Shown in pieces: positions 44,083 through 52,666 of a DNA stretch of 64,000 nt (positions are counted from its first letter, which is position 1; every line of letters starts with the position of its first letter). The stretch is from NCBI GenBank assembly GCA_965221215.1, contig OZ244872.1:3162001-3226000 (forward strand), given 5' to 3'. Made by a program: the position numbers and the translations under genes. The stretch is from Aldehydirespirator sp965221215. GTDB lineage: Bacteria > Actinomycetota > Acidimicrobiia > Acidimicrobiales > Aldehydirespiratoraceae. The notes below the pieces were generated by a model. It was not told the DNA's origin and made no database searches. It saw nothing but the letters and a program-made list of their open reading frames with translations.

Positions 44083-45300
44083 TCAGCCGCGAGCGCAGTC
44101 GACCAGGACCCGGGTGGCGAGACCGTCGAAGATCCTGCGCAGGCGGCCGGCGGTGGCCGTCCAGGAGTACCGACCGGCCATCTCGGCGCCCCGCCGGGCC
44201 ATCGAGGCGGCCAGTGCCGGGTTGTCGAGGATGGACAGCACCGCCTCGGTGTAGCGGGCCGGGTCGCGCCCAGCAATGCGCAGGCCGCTGCGGCCGTGGT
44301 CCACCAGCGTTCGCAGGCCGCCCACATCGGCCGCCACCACAGGCACGCCGCAGGCGGCCGCCTCCAGGGCGACCAGGCCGAACGACTCCGACCGGCTGGG
44401 AACCAGGCACACGTCCGCGGCCCGATAGTAGGTCGACAGCAGGTGGTGGGGCTGCGGCGGCACCAGCCTCACCCGGTCGCCCAGACCGTGGCGACGGACT
44501 GCGGCCTCGAAGCGGCCCAGCTCTCGCTCCCCATCCGGGCCCGAGGCGCCGCCCACCACCAGAAGCTGGGCGTCGCGATGGCTGCGCCCGACCCCGGCCA
44601 GGGTCTCGACCGCGACGTCCAGTCCCTTCAGGGGCTGCAGGCGGCCCACGAACAGCAGCACCGGCCCGCCCTCAAGGCCCAGCGCGGCGCGGGCGCCCTG
44701 CGGTGACCCCACCGAGAACAATGCTCCGTCAACCCCCGGCGCCACCACGTCGATGCGCCTCGGATCGGCCCCGTAGAGGTCGGCGAGCTGCTGCACCTCG
44801 GTCACGGAGTTGGCGGTGATCACGTCGGAGCAGGCGATGATCTCAGCCTCGGCGTCGCTGCGGCGCGTCGGTTCGGGATCGCCGGTGGTGGCCTTGACCC
44901 GGGCGAGGGTGTGGAACGTGGACACCAGCGGCAGGTCGAGGTCGTGCTTGAGCCGGTGCCCGGCCGCTCCCGACAGCCAGTAGTTGGCGTGCAGCACATC
45001 CACCGGATGCTCGCGGATCCACGCTTCTGTGCCGCGGGCGAAGTCGTCCACCACGGCCGGCAGCGACTCCTTGGCCAGATCGGGCGCTCCCGCGGCAATG
45101 TGGACGACCCTGAAGCCCGGCTCCACCTCGACAACGGTGGGGGCGTCGCTGTGGCGGCGGACGAACACGGTGGCATCGACGCCCGTCTGGGCCAGCGCGG
45201 AGGAGAGTTCGCGCACGTAGACGTTCATTCCGCCCGCATCGCCGCGGCCCGGCAGCAGCAGCGGCGAGGTGTGGAGCGACAGGACCGCGACACGACTCAC
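44083..45300 (-). CDS. MshA-like glycosyltransferase (GT4)
   Basis: About 405 residues from GTG 45300 (VSRVAVLSLHTSPLLLPG). GT-B fold with DAGGMNVYVRELSSALAQ at the N-terminus, VGRLQPLKGLDVAVETLA mid-protein and PSRSESFGLVALEAAACG for the nucleotide-sugar site. Best fit is D-inositol-3-phosphate glycosyltransferase (first step of mycothiol synthesis), common in actinomycetes; another GT4 function is possible, and no other msh gene is nearby. Confidence 0.82.
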   Translation of the reverse strand: MSRVAVLSLHTSPLLLPGRGDAGGMNVYVRELSSALAQTGVDATVFVRRHSDAPTVVEVEPGFRVVHIAAGAPDLAKESLPAVVDDFARGTEAWIREHPVDVLHANYWLSGAAGHRLKHDLDLPLVSTFHTLARVKATTGDPEPTRRSDAEAEIIACSDVITANSVTEVQQLADLYGADPRRIDVVAPGVDGALFSVGSPQGARAALGLEGGPVLLFVGRLQPLKGLDVAVETLAGVGRSHRDAQLLVVGGASGPDGERELGRFEAAVRRHGLGDRVRLVPPQPHHLLSTYYRAADVCLVPSRSESFGLVALEAAACGVPVVAADVGGLRTLVDHGRSGLRIAGRDPARYTEAVLSILDNPALAASMARRGAEMAGRYSWTATAGRLRRIFDGLATRVLVDCARG

Positions 45301-45357
45301 GAACGGTGGAGGATACCGGCGGCCCCCGCTGGAGACTGAGCCGCAAGCCGACGGCCA

Positions 45358-45377
45358 AGAGGCCGAGCGAATAGGCG
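45358..45377. repeat. Solitary end of the intergenic repeat family
   Basis: AGAGGCCGAGCGAATAGGCG, the reverse complement of the core found at 44047 and 62564, in the 130-bp gap between the YgjP-like gene and the glycosyltransferase. Confidence 0.75.
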
Positions 45378-45430
45378 CCGCCGGCAATCAGGATTGAGCG
45401 TGCGTCGAAGCGAGCAGCCGATTCGGGGCG

Positions 45431-45985
45431 TCAGCTGGCGAGGGCGTCTGCCGAAGCCCCGGCTGCGCCGCCGAAGTCGCTGAGAGCCAGCAGGTATCCC
45501 TCGGCCCGCTCCGCGTAGGGGTTGCGGTTCACGAGGGCATGGAACTCGGGCGAGTGCTCGGCCACCACCAGGTGGGCCAGCTCGTGAATGATCACATGGT
45601 CAAGCACCCACGGGGGCGCCTCGGCCAAGCGAGTCGAGATCCGGATGTCGCCGCTTCCCGTCGTGCAGGATCCCCACCGCAGGCGCTGCCGCGACGACCA
45701 CTGGATCGACCGCGGCTCGGGCAGGCCGAAGCGGGCTGCAAGCTCTCGGGCCCTGGGCTCCAGCGGCAGGCGTCCGCAGCGCCACTTCTCCTCGAAGCGG
45801 CTCAAAACCTTGCTCACCAGGGCCTGCTCCTCGTCCTTGGTGGTCCACGCCGGCACCCGCACCACCAGAACGCCGTCGGACATGCGGGCCGACACCGTCT
45901 TCTCCCGTCGGGAACTGCGGATCACCCGCACCGGCGGCAGGCTCTGGGAGGCGGTCTTGGCGAGGGATGTCTCGATGGTGCTCAT
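45431..45985 (-). CDS. YgjP/DUF45-type metallopeptidase-like protein
   Basis: 184 residues from ATG 45985 (MSTIETSLAKTASQSLPP). Zinc-binding HELAHLVVAEHSPEF (HExxH, with a further His) and the preceding QRLRWGSCTTGSGDIRIS are characteristic of the YgjP/SprT-like DUF45 family. Possible protein-processing or stress role; the substrate is unknown. Soluble, no signal peptide. Confidence 0.85.
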   Translation of the reverse strand: MSTIETSLAKTASQSLPPVRVIRSSRREKTVSARMSDGVLVVRVPAWTTKDEEQALVSKVLSRFEEKWRCGRLPLEPRARELAARFGLPEPRSIQWSSRQRLRWGSCTTGSGDIRISTRLAEAPPWVLDHVIIHELAHLVVAEHSPEFHALVNRNPYAERAEGYLLALSDFGGAAGASADALAS

Positions 45986-46392
45986 CGTCGCTCTGGGGTG
46001 GTAGCGGGCCTGAGGCACGCACCGTCTCCGGTGAGCGCGATTCGCTTCTGTGAGCACACCCGATCCGACCCTGCCGGGCCGAGGCTGGTAATGCGCTCGA
46101 AGACGCAACCGAGGTTCGGTCCGGGTGTATAGGCCAAGTCGGCACGCGAGTCAACGGACATTTCGCGGCACGAGCTTCGCGCCGCGGCTGTGGGGGCGCG
46201 ATGGCAGGGGGCGAGTGAGTTGACCATGATCGCGAGCGACGGTAACCCGGCAGCACCCACCGGCCGCGGATGCTCGACAGCCGGCGATGGCAAGCCTGCC
46301 CGGATCTCCCGTCTTGTTCGCTCCGCTCACGGTACGTCTGAGCTCCAGGCGCTTCCCGCTGACGGGCGACCGGCGATGGCTACCATGGCGGC
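45986..46392. other. Intergenic region, ~400 bp
   Basis: No credible gene. Near 46310-46335 lies CTTGTTCGCTCCGCTCACGG, a partial match to the internal block of the repeat elements at 9575 and 48980. Divergent promoters for the YgjP-like and MoaD-like genes should lie here. Confidence 0.5.
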
Positions 46393-46719
46393 GTGGCGCG
46401 TCTGCGGCTGTTCGCATCGGCTCGAGAGGCGGCCGGAACCGGTCGCGACGATGTTCCCGGCACCACCGTGAGCGAGGTGCTGCAAGAGGCTTGCCGCCGG
46501 TACGGCCATGACTTTGCCGGACTGCTCGAGACATGTCGGGTGTGGTGCAACGGCGAGCCGGTCGCCCCCGACGTGCCGGTGCAAGACGACGACGAGATCG
46601 CGGTGCTGCCACCAGTCTCAGGCGGCGCAGGCGCTGATCGCGCGCTACGGGGCCTGCGGAGCCTCGAGTTCGGCGGCCAGTGCCTCCGCTGCGGCCAGGT
46701 CGTCGGAGTCGAGGGCTGA
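46393..46719 (+). CDS. MoaD/ThiS-like sulphur-carrier protein with C-terminal extension
   Basis: 108 residues from GTG 46393. The first ~80 residues are a beta-grasp MoaD domain (ARLRLFASAREAAG, VWCNGEPV, DDDEIAVLPPVSGG). In the family the protein ends at the Gly-Gly, which must be free to form the thiocarboxylate. Here ~28 residues follow, coded on the complement of the small acidic-protein gene at 46645-46833, so the carrier may be inactive, be processed, or have lost its stop by a small indel. Confidence 0.65.
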   Translation: MARLRLFASAREAAGTGRDDVPGTTVSEVLQEACRRYGHDFAGLLETCRVWCNGEPVAPDVPVQDDDEIAVLPPVSGGAGADRALRGLRSLEFGGQCLRCGQVVGVEG

Positions 46720-46833
46720 GAGGGCGGCGTCCACTGTGTCGAGATCGCGCTCGATGCCCTCGAGCTGAGCCGCTTCGGTGTCCGGCTCGGGCTCGGCGGT
46801 GACTTGGCTCTCCGGTCCGCTCGACTCGCTCAC
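46645..46833 (-). CDS. Small acidic protein, coiled-coil-like
   Basis: 62 residues from GTG 46833: VSESSGPESQVTAEPEPD followed by a helix, LDTVDAALSALDSDDLAAAE. This resembles the helical part of DksA/TraR-like small proteins without the zinc finger. Codon use is normal. It overlaps the MoaD tail by 75 bases, tail to tail. Confidence 0.55.
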   Translation of the reverse strand: MSESSGPESQVTAEPEPDTEAAQLEGIERDLDTVDAALSALDSDDLAAAEALAAELEAPQAP

Positions 46834-46881
46834 GCTACGAGAGTAACCGCGCGGGCGCTGAGATCTGAGAGACTGGTCGCC

Positions 46882-47253
46882 GTGGCTCTCAACGTTCTCG
46901 GCGGCGAACTGCAGCCGTGCTCCTTCGATCCGCTCACCGGCTGGTTCCGCGACGGCTGCTGCAACACCGACTCCGGCGACTACGGGGTCCACACGGTGTG
47001 CGTGGTGATGACCGCCGAGTTCCTCGAGTTCTCCAAGGCGGCCGGCAACGACCTCTCGACTCCGCAGACGGCCATCGGCTTCGACGGGCTGAAACCCGGC
47101 GACCACTGGTGCCTCTGCGCGTCGCGCTGGACCGAGGCGCTTGAAGCCGGGGCCGCGCCCCAGGTCGTGTTGGAGGCGACCCACGCCCGCACGCTGGAAT
47201 GGGCCGACCTCGGCGACCTGCAGACCCACCGCTTCACCGGCAAGCCTGCCTGA
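46882..47253 (+). CDS. DUF2237 family protein
   Basis: 123 residues from GTG 46882 (VALNVLGGELQPCSFDPLTG). Conserved cysteines in FRDGCCNTDSGDYGVHTVCV and GDHWCLCASRWTEA, with LEATHARTLEW near the end, identify DUF2237 (PF09996), whose function is unknown. Frame-open sequence upstream of 46882 is rejected as it lacks family similarity. Confidence 0.9.
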   Translation: MALNVLGGELQPCSFDPLTGWFRDGCCNTDSGDYGVHTVCVVMTAEFLEFSKAAGNDLSTPQTAIGFDGLKPGDHWCLCASRWTEALEAGAAPQVVLEATHARTLEWADLGDLQTHRFTGKPA

Positions 47254-47294
47254 AACAGCGCCCCTTTGTTGGGAGACGCTGCCACAATGGATGC

Positions 47295-47367
47295 GGGCCG
47301 CTAGCTCATCGGGTAGAGCAGGAGACTTTTAATCTCAAGGTGCCGGGTTCGAGCCCCGGGCGGCCCA
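47295..47367 (+). tRNA. tRNA-Lys (anticodon TTT)
   Basis: 73 nt fold as a cloverleaf: acceptor GGGCCGC/GCGGCCC, D-stem GCTC/GAGC, anticodon loop CTTTTAA, T-stem CCGGG/CCCGG with TTCGAGC loop, discriminator A. CCA is not encoded. The first anticodon-stem pair is a G-A mismatch. Confidence 0.95.
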
Positions 47368-47435
47368 CCGCTCCGACTCGCCGGCCCGCGTGCCTCTAAT
47401 GCCGTGGGGCCGGTGACTGGGTAGCCTTGGCGCTC

Positions 47436-48308
47436 GTGGAGTGGAATCCAGAATCTGAGGATCAAGGTCCGTTCTGGCCCGGCGCCGCTGAGAGGCGAAG
47501 CCCCAGGTGGGTGCCGATACTGTTGGCAATGGCGGTGGTGATCCTCGTAGTGGGCGGTGTGATCTGGTGGCTAGGCCGAGACTCCGGCGACGACAGTGAC
47601 GCCCCGGCCGCGGCCGACGACGCCGCCGAGGTGAGCGAGGACTCCGAAGCGGCCACCGAGCCCGCCGCCGACGATGACGCTTCGCCCGACGACGGCGGCC
47701 AAGCCGATCAGGCCGCCGACACCGGCGACGCTCCTGCGGCCACCGTTGCAACCACATCCACGACGCTGCCGGCCGCCCCTGCCACGGTGGAGGCCACCAC
47801 CACCACGCTGACCACGGTGCCGCCGCAGAACCCGGAGCAATTCGGCCCGTCGACGCTGAGCAATCGGTCCACCGTGTCGACCGTCGGCCTCGACAGCGTC
47901 ACCTTCGGGATGACCGTGACCGAGGCCCAGCAGGCCGCGGGGACGGTGCTGGTTCCGGGCGGACCGACTGGCACCTGCTATCACGTCGTCCCCGACGACG
48001 CGCCCGAGGGCATCGTCTTCCTCGTTCACCAGGGCACCATTGAGCGCGTCGATATCAACAGCGGACCGATCACCACCCGCTCCGGAGTGGGTGTCGGGAC
48101 TCCCGAGAGCAGGGTCACCGACCTGTTCGGCGACCGCATTGAGCGGGAGGTGCGACTCGACGGCACCGTCGATCTGGTCTATGTGCCCACCGATCCCGGC
48201 GACCAGAACTACCGGGTGGTGTTCAACGTGTCCGAGGGCGCGGTGCGGGCCTTCAAGTCCGGGCGCCTGCCCCAGGTGATGCTCGACACCGGCTGCGAGA
48301 CGCCCTAA
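47436..48308 (+). CDS. Membrane-anchored protein of unknown function
   Basis: About 290 residues from GTG 47436 (a TTG nine bases upstream is possible). One helix, ILLAMAVVILVVGGVIWWLG, then an Asp/Ala-rich and Thr-rich linker of ~90 residues and a ~150-residue extracytoplasmic domain with two Cys (GTCYHVVPDD and LDTGCETP). A repeated AxTxGM-like motif (VTFGMTVTEAQQAAG) recalls proteins of the YusW/SCP-like secreted type but no family is certain. Confidence 0.7.
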   Translation: MEWNPESEDQGPFWPGAAERRSPRWVPILLAMAVVILVVGGVIWWLGRDSGDDSDAPAAADDAAEVSEDSEAATEPAADDDASPDDGGQADQAADTGDAPAATVATTSTTLPAAPATVEATTTTLTTVPPQNPEQFGPSTLSNRSTVSTVGLDSVTFGMTVTEAQQAAGTVLVPGGPTGTCYHVVPDDAPEGIVFLVHQGTIERVDINSGPITTRSGVGVGTPESRVTDLFGDRIEREVRLDGTVDLVYVPTDPGDQNYRVVFNVSEGAVRAFKSGRLPQVMLDTGCETP

Positions 48309-48370
48309 GAGCGAGCGCAAATAGGTCAGAGCCGCGAGAGGCTTGCCATCAATCCGCGCACTCTCTTAGA
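48308..48370. terminator. Degenerate inverted repeat between convergent genes
   Basis: AGAGCGAGCGCAAATAGGTC on the left and CGCGCACTCTCTTAG on the right are imperfect inverted copies related to the ends of the 48980 element. Position between two converging stops suggests a bidirectional terminator. Confidence 0.45.
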
Positions 48371-48905
48371 AGGGCAGCCCGCGCTCGTAGTTGCGGCAGT
48401 GGATCTCGAACTCTCCGAAGCCCACCTCTTCGGCTTCGCCCGTATCCAGGTCGAGATTCTGCACGAAGCGGATGGCGGAGGCTCGTATCACGTCGGCCTG
48501 CAGGTAGAGGTCGAGCGGGCTATCGAGCGACGGCTCGATCCGCGTCCCGTCGGCGAGGGCCAGTCCCACGTACGGGTCGGCCAGAAAGGCTTGCAGGTAC
48601 AACTCGACTGCGTCGCCGGACCCGGGATCGTCGCCCACCCCGATCACGACCACCTCGCCGGCCCCGAGCTCGTGGCAGGTGACCTCGAACTCGTAGCGGG
48701 TTCCGCCGATCTCAGCCGTCCCCACCGAGCGGGGCGGCTCCGGCGGCGGCGCGGTGGTGGTGGTGACCACGTCTTCGACGACAGGCTCTGCGGTCACCAG
48801 CGGGCCGTCGGCGGTGTCGGCGCAGGCCCCGGCCAGGAGCGCCGCGGCCCACAGCAGGAGGCCCGCACGGCGCGCTGTGTTGAGAAGCGCACCCCCGGAC
48901 CGCAT
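48366..48905 (-). CDS. Lipoprotein of unknown function
   Basis: 179 residues. N-terminal hydrophobic stretch and lipobox LLAGAC at about residue 28, Thr/Pro linker, then a small domain (GGTRYEFEVTCHELGAG... FEIHCRNYERGLPF) with paired cysteines. Secreted and membrane-attached. Similar short lipoproteins are common in actinomycetes but I cannot name a family. Confidence 0.72.
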   Translation of the reverse strand: MRSGGALLNTARRAGLLLWAAALLAGACADTADGPLVTAEPVVEDVVTTTTAPPPEPPRSVGTAEIGGTRYEFEVTCHELGAGEVVVIGVGDDPGSGDAVELYLQAFLADPYVGLALADGTRIEPSLDSPLDLYLQADVIRASAIRFVQNLDLDTGEAEEVGFGEFEIHCRNYERGLPF

Positions 48906-48979
48906 CGCGCCACGCTACGCGCTCAGCCGATCGGGCGCAGAATCAAGAACCCGCTCGGCGCAGTCGGGGGCGCTCTCCA

Positions 48980-49116
48980 AGAGGCCGAGCGAATAGGCGA
49001 GCGATTCCGGCCCATGCAGGCGAGGCCGTGGCCCGAGCGGCCCGTGAGCGCAGCGAACAAGAGCGGGAAAGACCCCGCTGCGACACGACAGGCTCTCACC
49101 TATTTGCGCGCCCTCT
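48980..49116. repeat. Intergenic inverted-end repeat element, copy 2 (complete)
   Basis: 137 bp bounded by 22-bp inverted ends: AGAGGCCGAGCGAATAGGCG... (48980-49001) and ...CACCTATTTGCGCGCCCTCT (49095-49116), about 18 of 22 positions matching. Interior contains CCCGTGAGCGCAGCGAACAA, the complement of the block seen at 9575-9684. No ORF of its own; resembles a MITE in structure. Confidence 0.75.
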
Positions 49117-49143
49117 AAGGAGTCACAGATGTAGGGTTGGGCG

Positions 49144-49317
49144 GTGCCGTCTCAGAGCGAGTTGCGCAAGCGCCGGGTGCGGGCCGAGAGGCAGCCCGCC
49201 GCTGGCGGTCAGCGCTATCGATCTCGCCGGGATCGGCAGCGTCGCCTGTTCGCAGTGGTGGCGGTGCTGGTGGTGACGATGATGGTGGCGTCGCTGGCTG
49301 TGGGCCTGCTGGCGTAG
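49144..49317 (+). CDS. Small single-helix membrane protein upstream of cyclophilin
   Basis: 57 residues from GTG 49144: basic N-terminus (SELRKRRVRAERQ), then helix VVAVLVVTMMVASLAVGLLA at the very end. Organisation resembles the N-terminus of the next gene, with basic region and one helix. Fifteen bases precede the cyclophilin start. Function unknown. Confidence 0.6.
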   Translation: MPSQSELRKRRVRAERQPAAGGQRYRSRRDRQRRLFAVVAVLVVTMMVASLAVGLLA

Positions 49318-49332
49318 CTCGAGGCGAAGCTG

Positions 49333-50349
49333 ATGAGTACGGCTAAGCGAGATCGCCAACGCGAGAACCGGCGCCAGCGCATCGCCGCCGATGAGGCCGC
49401 GGCCAAGCAGTACGCCACCCGTCGGCGCATCAAGCGCATCGGCATCGCGGTGGTGGTGGTGGCCGCCGCGCTGGCGGTGCTCGGGTTCCTCCAGCGTGAC
49501 GGCTCCGAACCCGATCAGGCCGTCGAGACCGCCGATGAGGCTCAGCAGGACACCGAGCCAGTCTTGGACGACCAGCAGGCTGACCCGGCCGCGGGACTGG
49601 ACGATGGCTCCGTCGATGATGCCGCAGCCGAACGGGACATCGAGCCGGCCGCGGAACTAGACGACGAGCAGCAAGCTGATCCAGCCTCGGCGCCCGACGC
49701 TGAACAGGACGTGGCTGCCCCGAACCCGGGATGTCCGGCGGTCGACGGATCGAGCCCCCGGGTGATCGACTTCGACGGCCCCCAACCCATGTGCATCGAC
49801 CCCGAGGCCGGCTATGTGGCCACGTTCGACACCAGCGAGGGCGAGATGCGGTTCGAGCTGCGCCCGTCAGAGACTCCGCTGACCGTCAACAACTTCGTGA
49901 CGCTGGCCCGCTGGGGCTACTACAACGACACGCTGCTGTTCCGCACCGATCCGTCGATCGACATCATCCAGGGCGGCTCCCCCCACACCAACGACAACCG
50001 CGATCCCGGCCCCGGGTACACGATCCCCGACGAGCCCGCCTTCGAGATCGACCCCGACACCGGCGCCCTCGTCGGCCCCTACCGCTACCTGCCCGGCCAG
50101 CTCGTAATGGCCCGGTCAGCCGGGCCGGACTCGGCCAGCGCCCAGTTCTTCCTGACCACCGGACCCAACACCGCCCTGCTGGACGGCCAGGGCACCTACG
50201 TGGTGTTCGGCAACACCGACGAGGCCGGACTGGCCGTGGCCCAGTCGATTATCGCCCTTCACGAACCGGGCGGATCGCTGGGCGGCGCGCCGTCTCGGGA
50301 CGTGACCGTCCACTCGGTAACCATCGAAGAAACCCCAGCAAGCGGCTGA
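49333..50349 (+). CDS. Membrane-anchored cyclophilin-type peptidyl-prolyl isomerase
   Basis: 338 residues. Basic N-terminus, helix IGIAVVVVAAALAVLGFLQ, ~90-residue Asp/Glu/Ala/Gln linker, and a cyclophilin domain (TPLTVNNFVTLARWGYYNDT, IQGGSPHTNDN, LVMARSAGPDSASAQFFLTT, TYVVFGNTDEAG). Catalyses proline isomerisation, here probably outside the membrane. Confidence 0.9.
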   Translation: MSTAKRDRQRENRRQRIAADEAAAKQYATRRRIKRIGIAVVVVAAALAVLGFLQRDGSEPDQAVETADEAQQDTEPVLDDQQADPAAGLDDGSVDDAAAERDIEPAAELDDEQQADPASAPDAEQDVAAPNPGCPAVDGSSPRVIDFDGPQPMCIDPEAGYVATFDTSEGEMRFELRPSETPLTVNNFVTLARWGYYNDTLLFRTDPSIDIIQGGSPHTNDNRDPGPGYTIPDEPAFEIDPDTGALVGPYRYLPGQLVMARSAGPDSASAQFFLTTGPNTALLDGQGTYVVFGNTDEAGLAVAQSIIALHEPGGSLGGAPSRDVTVHSVTIEETPASG

Positions 50350-50357
50350 GACCTCGG

Positions 50358-50729
50358 TCAGGCAGACGGGTGGCTCACCATCCGGAGCTTGAGCGGAATC
50401 AGCCGCGTGTTGACGGGGTCGACCACCAACAGCAGCCCCTCCAGCGTGTAGGCCCCGAGCAGCGGTTCGCCATCGTTGTCGCCGAACAGCACCGGGGTGG
50501 TCACCGTGCGTTCGCCGATGGACACCACCACCTCGCCGATGTCGAAGTCGACGAGGCTGCCGTCGGCCAGCTCGACGGTGCGGGTGCCCGACGGTTCCAC
50601 TCCCAGCTTGGTCAGCAGGTCGGCTGGGACCAGCGTGAAATAGGCGCCGGTGTCGACCAGTGCGTCGATCTCCAATGACCGTTCCCCGTCGGTGCTCTCT
50701 AGGCGTACGGTCTGGCTGAATGTGCTCAC
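50358..50729 (-). CDS. Retropepsin-like aspartyl protease family protein
   Basis: 123 residues. One catalytic-type motif, ALVDTGAYFTLVP, with flanking strands and ELADGSLVDFDIGE; ends in LGAYTLEGLLLVVDP. It matches the small clan AA single-domain proteins that act as dimers. Lies downstream of accE, same strand, 43 bases apart. Confidence 0.8.
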   Translation of the reverse strand: MSTFSQTVRLESTDGERSLEIDALVDTGAYFTLVPADLLTKLGVEPSGTRTVELADGSLVDFDIGEVVVSIGERTVTTPVLFGDNDGEPLLGAYTLEGLLLVVDPVNTRLIPLKLRMVSHPSA

Positions 50730-50772
50730 AGCAGGTTCCTCTCTGTCAGTTCAAGAATCGGAAATGGCAACT

Positions 50773-50991
50773 CTAGATCCAGCCGGCGTAGCTGGTGCGG
50801 CGGTTCCAGCGGCGACCTGCGTAGCGCCAGCGGGGCGACGGCGGCGGGCCGCTGGCGTCTGCGCGCTGCGGCCAGATCTCGGCGTGGAGCCGCTCGACCG
50901 CGTGGGCGATTGCGGCCCGCTCCGACTCGGTCGGCGCCGGGGTGATCGACACGATCTTCAGGGTGGCCGAGGCCCCGCCGTCAGCGGTCAC
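50773..50991 (-). CDS. accE: Acyl-CoA carboxylase epsilon subunit
   Basis: 72 residues from GTG 50991, overlapping the accD stop as GTGA. LKIVSITPAPTESERAAIAH and the C-terminal WRYAGRRWNRRTSYAGWI fit the actinobacterial epsilon subunit, which stabilises the alpha/beta complex. Family similarity is weak in short proteins; the tight overlap supports the call. Confidence 0.72.
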   Translation of the reverse strand: MTADGGASATLKIVSITPAPTESERAAIAHAVERLHAEIWPQRADASGPPPSPRWRYAGRRWNRRTSYAGWI

Positions 50992-52544
50992 AGCGGGACG
51001 TTGCCGTGCTTGCGCTCCGGCAGCTCCTCGCGCTTGGACTCGAGCATCCTCAGACCGGCCACGATCTTGCGCCGAGTCTGCGACGGCTCGATCACCTCGT
51101 CCACGAAGCCCCGCTCGGCGGCGACGTAGGGGTTGGCCAGCCGCTGGGTGTAGTCGTCCACCAGCTCGCGGCGGCGGGTGGCCGGGTCGGCTGCGGAGGC
51201 CAGCTCCCGGCGGTAGATGATCTCCACCGCTCCCTGCGGCCCCATCACGGCGATCTCGGCCGAGGGCCAGGCAAACGACAGGTCCGAGCCCACCCCCTTG
51301 GAGTCCATCACCACGTAGGCCCCGCCGTAGGCCTTGCGGGTGATCACCGAGATGCGGGGCACGGCCGCCTCGCAGTAGGCGTACAGCAGCTTGGCGCCGT
51401 GGCGGATGATCCCGCCGTGCTCCTGGTCGATGCCGGGCAAGAAGCCGGGGACGTCCACGAAGGTGACCAGCGGGATGTTGAAGGCGTCGCAGGTGCGCAC
51501 GAAGCGGGCCGCCTTCTCGGCCGACTCGATGTCGAGCACGCCGGCCAGCACCATCGGCTGGTTGCCCACCATCCCCACCGAGCGGCCGTCGATGCGGGCG
51601 AACCCGCACACGATGCTGCGGGCCCAGGCGGCGTGGTATTCGAGGAAGTCGCCGTCGTCGGCCACCTCGACGATCACGTCCTTCATGTCGTAGGGGACGT
51701 TGGGGCTGTCGGGCAGCAGGTCGTCGAGCGCCGGGCACTCCCGTTCGGGGTCGTCGGCCGACTTGTACGACGGCGGCCGCTCGAGGTTGTTGGAGGGCAG
51801 GAACGACAGCAGCGCCTTCACGTCGTCGAGCACGTCGTGCTCGTCGGCGCCGACGAAGGTGGCCACCCCCGACTTGGTGCTGTGGCTGGTGGCGCCGCCG
51901 AGGTCTTCGAGGGTGACGGCCTCGCCGGTGACGGTGCGCACCACGTCGGGACCGGTGATGAACATGTGCGACTTCTCGTGCACCATGAAGATGAAGTCGG
52001 TCATGGCCGGGCTGTACACCGCCCCCCCGGCGCACGGACCGAGGATCACGCTGATCTGGGGGATCACGCCCGAGGCCTGGACGTTGCGGTAGAAGATGCC
52101 GCCGTAGCCGTCGAGCGAGACGACCCCCTCCTGGATGCGGGCGCCGGCGCCGTCGTTGAGCCCGATGATGGGCGCCCCGACCGACACCGCGAGGTCCATC
52201 ACCTTGTGGAGCTTCTCGGCGAACACCTCGCCCAGCGCGCCGCCCATGACGGTGAAGTCCTGGGCGAACACGAAGACCTTGCGGCCGTCGATGGTCCCCC
52301 AGCCGCAGATCACGCCGTCGGTGTAGGGACGGTCGTCGAGCCCGGCCTCGTGAGCGCGGTGGCGGGCCAGCATGTCGAGCTCGTGGAACGAGCCGTCGTC
52401 GAGCAGGTAGTCGAGGCGCTCGCGGGCCAGCAGCTTGCCCTTGTCGTGCTGGCGTTGGACCGCCCGCTCGGGTCCGGCCGACCGCGCCTCGGACTTGCGA
52501 GCCCTCAGATCCTCGATCTTGTCGTTCAGAGAGGCCTCAGCCAC
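50988..52544 (-). CDS. accD: Acyl-CoA carboxylase carboxyltransferase (beta) subunit
   Basis: 518 residues from GTG 52544 (VAEASLNDKIEDLRARK); a longer frame to 52619 lacks family similarity. Crotonase-like carboxyltransferase: VRTVTGEAVTLEDLGGATSH, VTRKAYGGAYVVMDSKGVGS and WPSAEIAVMGPQGAVEIIYR. Acts on acetyl- or propionyl-CoA; the biotin-carrying alpha subunit is not in this window. Divergent from the Jet operon. Confidence 0.95.
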   Translation of the reverse strand: MAEASLNDKIEDLRARKSEARSAGPERAVQRQHDKGKLLARERLDYLLDDGSFHELDMLARHRAHEAGLDDRPYTDGVICGWGTIDGRKVFVFAQDFTVMGGALGEVFAEKLHKVMDLAVSVGAPIIGLNDGAGARIQEGVVSLDGYGGIFYRNVQASGVIPQISVILGPCAGGAVYSPAMTDFIFMVHEKSHMFITGPDVVRTVTGEAVTLEDLGGATSHSTKSGVATFVGADEHDVLDDVKALLSFLPSNNLERPPSYKSADDPERECPALDDLLPDSPNVPYDMKDVIVEVADDGDFLEYHAAWARSIVCGFARIDGRSVGMVGNQPMVLAGVLDIESAEKAARFVRTCDAFNIPLVTFVDVPGFLPGIDQEHGGIIRHGAKLLYAYCEAAVPRISVITRKAYGGAYVVMDSKGVGSDLSFAWPSAEIAVMGPQGAVEIIYRRELASAADPATRRRELVDDYTQRLANPYVAAERGFVDEVIEPSQTRRKIVAGLRMLESKREELPERKHGNVPL

Positions 52545-52666
52545 AACCCCAGAGGCTACCCGTGCCTCGGCACACGCCGAGACCCGATGCCGTCGATGCC
52601 GCCACATCACGGCTGTCACACGCCTGCATTATGTTGCCCGCCGTGGGCGCGCTCGCTGTGGACAAC
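52545..52666. promoter_or_regulatory. Divergent promoter region, accD / Jet operon
   Basis: 122 bp between accD and the Jet operon. It contains AT-richer words (GCATTATGTTGCC, GACAACATGAATGG) near the jetC starts. No clean promoter boxes. Confidence 0.35.

Noticed and set aside
45982..46293. Minus-strand 103-codon frame upstream of the YgjP-like gene
   Set aside because: No start signal or family similarity, and cysteine/arginine-rich random composition.
48980..49116. A structured non-coding RNA gene at the complete repeat copy
   Set aside because: Multi-copy with inverted ends and solitary ends elsewhere fits a mobile or REP-like repeat better; no promoter was seen. Not excluded.
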